A stretch of 44,896 nt of DNA. Source: Candidatus Desulfacyla euxinica (GTDB lineage: Bacteria > Desulfobacterota > DSM-4660 > Desulfatiglandales > Desulfatiglandaceae). Shown one piece after another: positions 26,505-34,048 of this stretch; positions within the stretch are counted from its first letter, which is position 1; each line of letters starts with the position of its first letter. The notes below the pieces were generated by a model, which was not told where the DNA came from, ran no database searches, and was given only the letters and a program-made list of their open reading frames with translations. The DNA lies in the NCBI GenBank assembly GCA_014382715.1, contig JACNJD010000238.1, positions 1-44,896 on the forward strand, given 5' to 3'. Both the position numbers and the translations under genes were made by a program.

Positions 26505-26521
26505 AAGCAATTGTTATGCCA
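26505..26521 (-). promoter_or_regulatory. Sigma-54-type promoter of the hydrogenase operon
   Basis: On the minus strand TGGCATAACAATTGCTT has GG and GC separated by 10 bases, matching TGGCAC-N5-TTGC closely. It is about 115 bp upstream of hydB. A TATAAT lies just beside it, so a sigma-70 promoter is the alternative. Confidence 0.5.
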
Positions 26522-26667
26522 GTAGTCAATGGCAGATTCCAGGTGCCATAAAGTTATGCAACTAAATGAAATTATGGCTATTGGTATGCGCTATCCTTAT
26601 TGGCTGGCAAGGAATTAACCTGTCAGTAATTTTTGCACACTGTAAAAACAGGCGGTTCCTCTTGTGG

Positions 26668-26722
26668 GTTCGAGATCCTGATACCGGAAAAACATTGAAA
26701 ATCTCCCCCTCGGTGTTTTATA
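26668..26722 (+). repeat. 55-bp direct repeat, left copy, carrying a promoter
   Basis: It matches 41876-41930 at 44 of 55 positions by hand alignment, with a perfect 17-base core GGAAAAACATTGAAAAT. TTGAAA (26695-26700), 18 bases, then TATAAA (26719-26724) form a good sigma-70 promoter that would read into the GH76 gene. Confidence 0.65.
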
Positions 26723-26952
26723 AATATTGTCGATCTGGAAATGAGTCCCGCTGGCGGGACGCAAAATCGCCATTTATTGGTCGACACTGACTGATAAATA
26801 TCGTAAATTACCTGGAGTAGGCGTCTGCGGCTCCTTCAGATTGATAGCGTTTTTTCACAGATGGTACCGGCTAACGACCTGGAAAAAGGGGAAAGTGATT
26901 GATGTTTTTTCATGAACCGTTTCAATGCCACTAAAACATAGAATGGGGCGGG

Positions 26953-28473
26953 ATAAAGATTTTCAGAAATAAAAGCAGCTTAAATTTTTTTATTGTCATC
27001 CTTACCATATTGATCTTCAGCTTCTCTATACAGGGGTGCAGCGACGATAGCAACAGCGCAACCAATTTTAAACAAGAGATTGCCGCGGCAGCAAAACAGG
27101 CATATGCTGAACTTTATGAAGTATGGCTGACAAATAACCAGCAGGATGCCCATGCGGCCATGTGGTACCAGGGAAATGCCCTCGATACCATGATTGATTA
27201 CATCGCTGTTACGCAGAATGATGCATTGGGCGTTGAACTCGGAAACGAAATCGATCTGCTGTGGCCTGGTGCCATCAAAGAAGGGCGCTGGTTTGATGAT
27301 TTTGGCTGGTGGGGTATCGCAATCTTGAATGCCGCGAGAAATTATAAACTGCTTGGGAAGACAAGCGTTGATGATTATAGGGACAAGGCCTATGAGATGT
27401 TGGATAAAATGCTTTATGCCTCGCAGGTCTGGAGTCTGTATCAAAAGCATCAATCTCCGCCCTACAAAAGTGCTGTACCGTGCGACACCAACCGGTGGTC
27501 AGCCTATGCACCTCGTTTTGAAGGGGGCGTATGGAACAGCCTTTATGGGATATTAGATAATTGTCCGACGGAGATAGATCCATCGACGGGAGATTCTTAT
27601 CCCAGCGGTGACCCGTCCGACATATACATTAATCCAAAACAGAATACCGTGACTAACGGACTTCACCTGGTCCTCAGTGCCAGATACTATCGGCAATTCG
27701 GTGATGATAAGATTTTTGAAACCGCAAACAACGAATGGTCATGGTTTAACAATTGGATTAGCCTTCCCGATATCCCCGTTGAACAATGTCTCGGCATGCC
27801 GAATTCTCATTGCGACGACCTTTTTGATGCGAATGATGTAAAACCGTCACTTCTGGACAGCAATACGAAACTTATCCGGGAAAGGGTAGGCATCTTTGCG
27901 TTGAATGAGGGATGTTATGCCATTGACCCGGTCTATAAATGTAAAAGTGTTAATAGAGATGCTATGGTCTGGACAGGGGATCAGGGACTGGTGATTGGTG
28001 GCATGGTTGACCTTATGGACATGGAAGGCGCGACAGATTTCCCTGACAGCGATTCAGTCAAACAAATATTAGACGGTGTATTGGATTATTTAACTCAGAC
28101 GCAGAAAGGATGTCCCTATGATAGCCTGCCCGAGGGTGTACTGAGGCCCTGGATCTATTTTAACGGTTGGCAGGAGGGATGCGACGGAGAAGGTTTTCAG
28201 CTGGATAGAACAGGTGAGAATTACAAAACCGGCCCGGGCGTTTTTATGCGTTATCTGTTATACGCCTATCAAAACAATGAAGATTTGAGGGATTACATCA
28301 AGTCAAACTATCGGGGGGTTATTTTTGCCAATGCCAGCGCGGTCATGGATGAAAATTATGAATGCGGCTGTTGTAATCATTCCATTGCCGAGGGTTCTCC
28401 CTATGATATATGCAACTTGGCCTGCCAGACCAACCGCCTGGCCTCATTGATTATGGCCTTGGCAATTCTGTAG
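26953..28473 (+). CDS. GH76-like (alpha-1,6-mannanase type) lipoprotein
   Basis: About 506 aa. TTG at 27010 gives a signal peptide without basic residues. The frame upstream reads KIFRNKSSLNFFIVI before LIFSFSIQGC, a proper lipoprotein signal, beginning at a rare ATA (26953) directly after GGGGCGGG; I chose that. The mature part shows GH76 features: WYQGNALDTMIDYIA, the catalytic-type Asp pair in RWFDDFGWWGIAIL, NGLHLVLSARYYRQ and WTGDQGLVIGGMVDL. GH76 enzymes cut alpha-1,6-mannan, the backbone of yeast wall mannoprotein. Many cysteines in the C-terminal part suggest disulfides. It heads the plus-strand island; substrate is inferred from the family. Confidence 0.75.
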   Translation: MKIFRNKSSLNFFIVILTILIFSFSIQGCSDDSNSATNFKQEIAAAAKQAYAELYEVWLTNNQQDAHAAMWYQGNALDTMIDYIAVTQNDALGVELGNEIDLLWPGAIKEGRWFDDFGWWGIAILNAARNYKLLGKTSVDDYRDKAYEMLDKMLYASQVWSLYQKHQSPPYKSAVPCDTNRWSAYAPRFEGGVWNSLYGILDNCPTEIDPSTGDSYPSGDPSDIYINPKQNTVTNGLHLVLSARYYRQFGDDKIFETANNEWSWFNNWISLPDIPVEQCLGMPNSHCDDLFDANDVKPSLLDSNTKLIRERVGIFALNEGCYAIDPVYKCKSVNRDAMVWTGDQGLVIGGMVDLMDMEGATDFPDSDSVKQILDGVLDYLTQTQKGCPYDSLPEGVLRPWIYFNGWQEGCDGEGFQLDRTGENYKTGPGVFMRYLLYAYQNNEDLRDYIKSNYRGVIFANASAVMDENYECGCCNHSIAEGSPYDICNLACQTNRLASLIMALAIL

Positions 28474-28537
28474 CTTTTATCACCTGAAGTCCTGAAGCTA
28501 ATCGGTGTCAGATCAACGCGCATACAAGGTTTTAATA

Positions 28538-30838
28538 ATGATGTGGAAGGCATTGATAATAAGCCTCTTTGTCCTGCTTGAGGCGTCTTTTTCCGCAGCG
28601 GAATCCGGGGGACCGGCTAAAGATAAACTCCGGCTGACAATCTGGATTATCCCGTTCGAGCCCCCCACCGAGCCTATCCATCTCGAAGAGAATATCCCTC
28701 TTAAAGACCAATTATCATGGTTCAACCGAAAGCAGGCTGCCTCAAACCTTACGGTTCTGAATACGACCGTTGACTGGATGGTAGACCAACTGGTCGTATG
28801 GAATTCAGAGTTTAATCTGCCCAACTGGTCTTTGATCTGCGGGCAGGAGAAGACACTGAAAGCCCTCGGTCAATTTGCAAAAGAAAACAATGTGGATTTA
28901 CGCGTCCGGTTTCTCACATGGAAAACCATTATCAGCGGGCTGGAAAATGAACTCAGTTCGCGGCCGAAAAGAGCCCTCGGCGAGATCAACAGAGTCCCGG
29001 ATGTGGTTCAGATAGGTTCCACGTGGGTTCCGTATTTTGCCGAAAAAAAGATTCTGCTTCCAGCTGAAAATCCGTCAGGAAAATTATCGTGGCGGAAAAT
29101 AGACGATGTTCCTGTGTCGCTTCCCTTCACAATCGATGTGAGGCTCATGTTCTACTGGAAAAAATTGCCCGGCAGCTCGAAACCGTTCCGCGACATTCTG
29201 AAAAATCCCTCCGGCTGGCAGGGAATCGTTGACGCGCTTTCCGAACTTGTTCTGGACGAAGACAATCCCGCTCCGCCCATGGTCATGCCCGTCGGCTTGA
29301 CATTCAATCTCTTTCATGATTTTGTCCCTCTTGTATGGGCTTCCGGTGTCCCATTCTTTGTTGAAACAATATTCGGAACCCGGACAAATATGAGCGATCA
29401 AGTCTCGTTGCGGGTTCCATACCTTATCTCGCAAAACGCCACAACTATTGGTGAAAACGGCCTGTCTTACCGCATTGTCTCTTTTCCGGAAATGAACCAC
29501 GAAACCGCTGCCCGTCATTTTATGGAAGGGATAGACTATGTTGCCATAATCCAGCCGGCGGCATTCATAGCTCGATGGAGACAAAATTTCATGCAATACG
29601 TGTCCGCTTCTCCGGAAGCCTTCTGGGATTGTGCAGGTATGACGCTTCTACCGGCTACGTTCAAGGGAGGAACAGATTTGATGGTGGTGAATGGCACCAG
29701 GGAAAAACGGATGGCCTTCAGATTGGCGCGCTTTCTGGCCAATGATGATGAACATTCGGCAGTCGCTGCTGAGAATGGATATTTGCCGGCGCAGAACAGT
29801 GATTTCGGGCTCGGTGTACTTCTTGACATGCTCGGCGGTTCTTCCTGCAAGGGAGCGAAAAACGCCATTGGATTGATTCGAACAGCAATGAAAGAAGGAC
29901 GGGAATACGCCTGTACCCCTGAATGGCCGACCAGGATGGAATCCATTGAAGTTCTCGAAGCAATGCAGACACTCTGGCGTCGGATCGGAGAGGGAGATAC
30001 AGAGCTGGTTCGGGAATATGCAGGAAAAGCGGAGATGATGATTAATTCCCGTATCTACTGGCCTGTTTCCCTCTGGCTACTGGTCAAAAAGCTGTGGCCG
30101 GCTATTTCGCTTATACTGGCCCTTGCGTTCCTGGGTTTGTATCTTCACAGCAGGAAAATAACCTGGCGCAACAGGCTGCTGCGAATAGCCGTGGATTCTC
30201 TCAGGAGACGCGATTATGTGCTGGTATCACGCGCGGGCGCCTTTGTCAGCGACTGCCAACAGGTTTCCGAAAGAGAGTGCGGCGAGTTTTCCGAATATCT
30301 CCATGATTTGAGAACACGAACCCTGCGTCTGGAAGAAAATATACGCAAAGACCTGGAGCATTTCGGGAATCGTCGTTTTCCAGTTTCCAATTTAATCCAT
30401 GAGGCGTGGGAAAACGCAGCGAGTCAACACAGGATCTCCTATCCTTCCGGAGCAGACGATCCGAAAAGACCCGTTATCAAAGACGATCTCGATCATTTGA
30501 AGATCTGCCGCATGCCGTATGTTTTTGTTGGAATACTCCAGGACTGGTTTTACAACTGTATGAAAAATGATCTATATATGTCGGATCATATTGAAATACG
30601 GTTGTGGCATGGAAAGCGAAAAAATCACGGGCTGGCGATTTATTCTCTCTGTTCGGGGACATCCGTCCATGATCAGCCTCTTGGTCCCCTGCCCGAGAAG
30701 GTATTCGACCTCATGTGCGAACTGTCAAAGGCAGCTTATGGCCGGACTCCAATAATCAAGGAAATTGAAATGCCCGGGGAGAACAATACCGCTCAAAAAT
30801 GTACCGTTATTTATGTGCGTGCGCCTCTAATCGGATAA
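28538..30838 (+). CDS. Membrane sensor: extracellular solute-binding domain with degenerate kinase end
   Basis: About 766 aa. The frame opens at GTG 28505, but ATGATG at 28538 gives a clean signal peptide (MWKALIISLFVLLEASFSAA). Residues about 30-510 look like a family-1 sugar-binding protein (VPDVVQIGSTWVPYFAEKKI, NGTREKRMAFRLARFLANDD, AAENGYLPAQNSDF). One transmembrane span follows (WPAISLILALAFLGLYLHS). The cytoplasmic ~220 residues have a coiled region and an N-box-like stretch (FVGILQDWFYNCMKN), but I see no phosphoacceptor H box and no DxGxG ATP motif. It looks like a histidine-kinase-derived sensor that may not phosphorylate. Genes for a receiver and an AAA+ protein follow, so it probably senses a sugar released by the island's hydrolases. 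Confidence 0.75.
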   Translation: MMWKALIISLFVLLEASFSAAESGGPAKDKLRLTIWIIPFEPPTEPIHLEENIPLKDQLSWFNRKQAASNLTVLNTTVDWMVDQLVVWNSEFNLPNWSLICGQEKTLKALGQFAKENNVDLRVRFLTWKTIISGLENELSSRPKRALGEINRVPDVVQIGSTWVPYFAEKKILLPAENPSGKLSWRKIDDVPVSLPFTIDVRLMFYWKKLPGSSKPFRDILKNPSGWQGIVDALSELVLDEDNPAPPMVMPVGLTFNLFHDFVPLVWASGVPFFVETIFGTRTNMSDQVSLRVPYLISQNATTIGENGLSYRIVSFPEMNHETAARHFMEGIDYVAIIQPAAFIARWRQNFMQYVSASPEAFWDCAGMTLLPATFKGGTDLMVVNGTREKRMAFRLARFLANDDEHSAVAAENGYLPAQNSDFGLGVLLDMLGGSSCKGAKNAIGLIRTAMKEGREYACTPEWPTRMESIEVLEAMQTLWRRIGEGDTELVREYAGKAEMMINSRIYWPVSLWLLVKKLWPAISLILALAFLGLYLHSRKITWRNRLLRIAVDSLRRRDYVLVSRAGAFVSDCQQVSERECGEFSEYLHDLRTRTLRLEENIRKDLEHFGNRRFPVSNLIHEAWENAASQHRISYPSGADDPKRPVIKDDLDHLKICRMPYVFVGILQDWFYNCMKNDLYMSDHIEIRLWHGKRKNHGLAIYSLCSGTSVHDQPLGPLPEKVFDLMCELSKAAYGRTPIIKEIEMPGENNTAQKCTVIYVRAPLIG

Positions 30839-30879
30839 CGTATATGGCATTATTTATGTTGCCCCTGAATATGACAATG

Positions 30880-30953
30880 CCGTCATTCCGGGCTTGACCC
30901 GGAATCCAGAGATCTCATGTGGAAACCTGGATTCCCGCGTTCGCGGGAATGAC
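30880..30953. repeat. REP-like inverted pair, copy D
   Basis: CGTCATTCCGGGCTTGACCC is followed by ACCTGGATTCCCGCGTTCGC and GGGAATGAC. It is a shorter relative of copies A-C, lying between the sensor and the receiver genes. Confidence 0.6.
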
Positions 30954-31072
30954 CGGGGGGCGAAGGCATTCACAAGGGTAGCCTCTGAACCCTGTGTGAA
31001 ATGCCACTGGGCGGGAAACCTTTGAACTCGGAACTGTGAACTTTGAACCTCCACAAGAAAGGAGCACCCGGC

Positions 31073-31540
31073 ATGCCTGTTGTCTGGATCGTCGAAGATG
31101 AAAAACAATACCGGGAGGCGGCAAAAAAAGTTGTTGCACGCATTGGTGTTGATTCGAACATGGAACTTCATATGGTTGAATGGGATGGCAGCGAGGCGCT
31201 TACCAGCGATCAGAAGTCAAAACCCGCCGACATGGTCATCCTGGATCTGAACCTGGGGCAGGGGATAAATGGGGTCGAAGCCCTCTGGAAAATCCCCGGG
31301 TTTGACGGTAAAGGGCTCAACATCCTCCATCCATATGTTATTATCTGGTCCCATTTCGATGGTGAACTGGATCTCTATGAAATGCCCTCTCTCCATGATT
31401 TGCCTATCGAGCTCAACGATGACAGGGTTGTCCGGACATACTGGAAGGCGGAAACAACCCTTGAGACGGCCTTGAAAGGATTTTTTTCGCGGTTAAAGGA
31501 AGAGGGCGTGTATCATGGTTTAGAAATGAGTGACGAATGA
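31073..31540 (+). CDS. Divergent response regulator (receiver only)
   Basis: About 155 aa. The frame opens earlier (TTG 31043), but ATG 31073 has GGAG upstream and begins MPVVWIVEDEKQYREA. The receiver has the acidic pair EDE, phosphoacceptor MVILDLNLGQGINGVEAL, a Ser in VIIWSHFDGELD and a Lys in TYWKAET. An insertion (IPGFDGKGLNILHPY) makes it longer than CheY. The gene end runs into tandem GAGTGACGA-type repeats. It lies between the sugar-binding sensor and the AAA+ protein, its likely partners. Confidence 0.78.
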   Translation: MPVVWIVEDEKQYREAAKKVVARIGVDSNMELHMVEWDGSEALTSDQKSKPADMVILDLNLGQGINGVEALWKIPGFDGKGLNILHPYVIIWSHFDGELDLYEMPSLHDLPIELNDDRVVRTYWKAETTLETALKGFFSRLKEEGVYHGLEMSDE

Positions 31541-31588
31541 CGAGTGACGATTAACGAATGACGAGTGAAAAACCATTTCTTCTAAACC
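31517..31588. repeat. Tandem (A)TGACGAGTGACGA repeats inside a hairpin
   Basis: GGTTTAGAAATG (31517-31528) is inverted as CATTTCTTCTAAACC (31574-31588). Between the arms lie repeats of GAGTGACGA, AATGACGA and ATTAACGA. The stop of the receiver gene is within it. It could attenuate transcription into the AAA+ gene. Confidence 0.55.
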
Positions 31589-31643
31589 AATGTGTTTAAG
31601 CTATTGCACTCCCCCATCATAATATTCGACAGGACGTGTAATC

Positions 31644-33752
31644 ATGACAGAGAAGCCGGTGAACCACCCGCAGAATACGAATATGGCCTATGACACCGCT
31701 CATATTTCGGTTGATATTTTTTTAATTTCTAATGACGGGAAAATCCCTCCGGATGCCGGAAATTGGCTCAATCTTTATGTGAAAAAGCACATCAGAAAAA
31801 TCCGGGATTCCGGGTCGCTAAAGGGTCATCAACTGAGATTTATCCATATTACTGATAACGCCGTTTATACTCAGGGCATTCAGGATGAATTCCAGGAATT
31901 CGCCGAAAACAGGCAATACTTCGGTGACCTGGACAGGAGCGAGATGGTACAGCTCCAGCTCCACGGTCTGCTCCCATTTCTATTATTTGCCCGAGAATCT
32001 CCGGTGATTATCATTGCAGACAGAAGCGGCATGGAAAAACTGGGCTGCCGCACAAGGTCGGATCCACTTGTTCAAGACTTGAAAGATGATGCGTTTATTG
32101 TTTTTGTGACCGACAGTAAAGGTATGAAATATGCCGGCCAAAACGAACTGCACGCTGTGCCCTGGCAGGATCAATCACAAGAACCGGTTATCGAACGGAT
32201 TTTTCTTTTTCACAAAACCAGAGAAATTAAAGGGTTCAGCCGTGTCACCCATGAGGTGCGGAGAAAAATAATCGACTACGGTAAAAAACCGGAAAACAGG
32301 AAAACCCACCACCCTGTGCTGATAATCGGCGAGAGCCGGACAGGAAAAGAGTTGATTGCCAATGCCCTTTACGATGTTTCCGGACTGGAGAAAGGGAAGT
32401 TCACTGCCGTTGCATGCGGAACCCTTACCCAAAGCCTGCTGCTCAGTGAAATATTCGGATACTGGCCGGGGGCATTTACCAGCAGTGACAGCCATGGGGG
32501 CATAGGCCTCATTGAGAGTGCCGGAAACGGCGCCCTGCTCGTGGATGACATCGATGCAGCCGAAGATCCGAAAGGTCTGCAGGGGGCTTTTCTTCGCTGC
32601 CTGATTACCGACCCGCCTTCATACCGCCGTGTGGGAGCGCGGCCCATGAAAAAGCCTCTCAGCGAAACGGCCGATACCTGGCTGATGTTTACACTCAACA
32701 AGCCCGTCAGAGACATGATCAAATCAGGGAACTTGAGGGAAGATTTTCTGTTTCGTTTTCAGAGGATTATTCAATCGCCACCCATATCGGCACGGCCCAA
32801 GGATATCCCCCAGATCGCCATGGCCATCTGGAAGAACACCAGGCTGGAAGGCCGGCCGCTCACTATTCCTGTCCTGCGGCACCTGCGCTATCTGAAATCA
32901 AACTGGGAAGCGAATGCAGGGGAATTGCAGTCGCTCATTTCCCTGGCCTGCGAACTCCTTCATGAGAATAAGTTAATGACCTGGCGCCAGGCCATTGACG
33001 CAGTCATGAAAAGAGGCGAAGATTATCTTGCCTGGTATGAAAATTACCCTGAGGGAGACGGGCATCGCGATCCGGAAACATACCGCTCAGACAGGTTTTC
33101 CGGGGGCGCATCCGGTGATGCCGGTAAAAAATCGATCATCTCGTGTGAATTTCCTGAGAAACGCCATGAGCTGATCGAATTGCTGAAAATAGAGATCCGA
33201 AACAAACCGAATATACGCTTTGAAGTTGATGTTGTAAAAAGGGTCTGCAATATCGAATCCAAGAAAATATTATGTGAAAGCGAGGTGCTTGAAAAAAAGA
33301 AGACCTACGAAGGGTATCGGCACTGGTATTCTCTTGGAATGATCCACAAGGAAGACGCGGACAACGAATCGGGTATGGTCCGAATCCTCGAAAAAATATT
33401 CTCCCGGGAGCAGCTTTCCGGTTTAATGGCAGACCTCGGCAGTAAAAAGGGCGCCGAAAGAATTCACTGCTATAAAGTCCTCCTGTTTCTTGCTTTAAAT
33501 CCGGACAACATAATGAAAAGAAAAGAAATGTCCGCTATCCTCTGGGACCGGAAAGGAAATAAACCGTTAACCTCTTTTGAAACCCATCGGAAAATCCTCG
33601 TCCGACTGTTAGGATCGGATATGGAAAAGAACGCATTAAAAAAACATGAAACCTATGATAATGAGTACCTTATCGTTGATTATTCCCATATGGAATGGAG
33701 AATCCGTCTGAAAACCACCCCCCGTTTCAATGCCGCCCGGAAACAGAAATAA
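31644..33752 (+). CDS. AAA+ NtrC-like regulator with degenerate ATPase and winged-helix end
   Basis: A 702-aa protein. The first ~210 residues are unassigned. Then an enhancer-binding-protein-like AAA+ domain: Walker A GESRTGKE (usual GESGTGKE), L1 loop PGAFTSSDS (usual GAFTGA), Walker B GALLVDDID (usual LDEI), arginine-finger region LREDFLFRF, and sensor II NAGELQSLI (usual NVRELxxxI). Several catalytic residues differ, so ATP hydrolysis is doubtful, though Phe and Thr of the sigma-54 contact loop remain. The C-terminus is not a Fis helix; HCYKVLLFLALNPDN and SAILWDRKGNKP resemble an OmpR/SARP-type winged helix. It probably relays the sensor/receiver signal to the chitinase promoter 170 bp downstream. 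Confidence 0.78.
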   Translation: MTEKPVNHPQNTNMAYDTAHISVDIFLISNDGKIPPDAGNWLNLYVKKHIRKIRDSGSLKGHQLRFIHITDNAVYTQGIQDEFQEFAENRQYFGDLDRSEMVQLQLHGLLPFLLFARESPVIIIADRSGMEKLGCRTRSDPLVQDLKDDAFIVFVTDSKGMKYAGQNELHAVPWQDQSQEPVIERIFLFHKTREIKGFSRVTHEVRRKIIDYGKKPENRKTHHPVLIIGESRTGKELIANALYDVSGLEKGKFTAVACGTLTQSLLLSEIFGYWPGAFTSSDSHGGIGLIESAGNGALLVDDIDAAEDPKGLQGAFLRCLITDPPSYRRVGARPMKKPLSETADTWLMFTLNKPVRDMIKSGNLREDFLFRFQRIIQSPPISARPKDIPQIAMAIWKNTRLEGRPLTIPVLRHLRYLKSNWEANAGELQSLISLACELLHENKLMTWRQAIDAVMKRGEDYLAWYENYPEGDGHRDPETYRSDRFSGGASGDAGKKSIISCEFPEKRHELIELLKIEIRNKPNIRFEVDVVKRVCNIESKKILCESEVLEKKKTYEGYRHWYSLGMIHKEDADNESGMVRILEKIFSREQLSGLMADLGSKKGAERIHCYKVLLFLALNPDNIMKRKEMSAILWDRKGNKPLTSFETHRKILVRLLGSDMEKNALKKHETYDNEYLIVDYSHMEWRIRLKTTPRFNAARKQK

Positions 33753-33764
33753 TCTTAAGCTGAA

Positions 33765-33796
33765 AACTCACTGAGAAATCAAGTGAACTCAGCGAG
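33765..33796 (+). promoter_or_regulatory. Tandem upstream activator sites (candidate)
   Basis: AACTCACTGAG (33765-33775) and AACTCAGCGAG (33786-33796) match at 9 of 11 bases and are 21 bp apart, two helical turns. They lie about 130-160 bp upstream of the sigma-54-type promoter, the usual distance for an activator. Confidence 0.45.
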
Positions 33797-33921
33797 AACG
33801 ACCCCCCCTGTACTTACCCATATTCAATGAGTATGCCCGACCTGAGATATTCCATATAATATCAAATGTTATTTGCCTGTTAGGCCCTATTCCGGCTTTG
33901 AATTTTTGTGCAGCATCTCTA

Positions 33922-33937
33922 TGGCACATAATTTGCT
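33922..33937 (+). promoter_or_regulatory. Sigma-54-type promoter upstream of GH5-GH18 gene
   Basis: TGGCACATAATTTGCT matches TGGCAC-N5-TTGC exactly in the conserved GG-N10-GC. Transcription would begin near 33948, leaving a leader of about 97 nt. Confidence 0.65.
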
Positions 33938-33974
33938 TAATTGTTGGTCAGCAACAGAGATTAAAAGGCCTGAT

Positions 33975-34006
33975 GGTTTCCAGAGAGGGTTAGTCTTATG
34001 GAAACC
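33975..34006 (+). promoter_or_regulatory. Leader hairpin overlapping a small upstream ORF start
   Basis: GGTTTCCA (33975-33982) pairs with TGGAAACC (33999-34006). The hairpin would bury the Shine-Dalgarno (GAGAGGG) and start codon of the 16-residue upstream ORF. Confidence 0.5.
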
Positions 34007-34048
34007 GTAATATTTCTTTCATCCGTAACCACAGGGAGGCAAATATGA
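33998..34048 (+). CDS. Leader peptide ORF, 16 aa (candidate)
   Basis: ATG at 33998 opens METVIFLSSVTTGRQI and ends at TGA 34046-34048, overlapping the start codon of the GH5-GH18 gene as ATGA. A Shine-Dalgarno-like GAGAGGG precedes it. If translated, it would couple translation of the hydrolase to unfolding of the leader hairpin. The sequence has no known function. Confidence 0.35.
   Translation: METVIFLSSVTTGRQI

Larger units (their letters stand above)
26392..26952. other. Divergent intergenic region, no gene seen
   Basis: This 561-bp region separates the hydrogenase operon (minus) from the island (plus). It holds the sigma-54-type site above, the left 55-bp repeat with its promoter, and a leader hairpin GTCCCGC/GCGGGAC (26745-26760) nested between TGTCGA (about 26729) and TCGACA (about 26782). 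An open frame at 26566-26790 has no Shine-Dalgarno and is not called. Confidence 0.6.

Noticed and set aside
26566-26790. 74-codon open frame with a signal-like N-terminus
   Set aside because: It has no Shine-Dalgarno, spans the 55-bp promoter repeat, and its composition looks like noncoding spacer.
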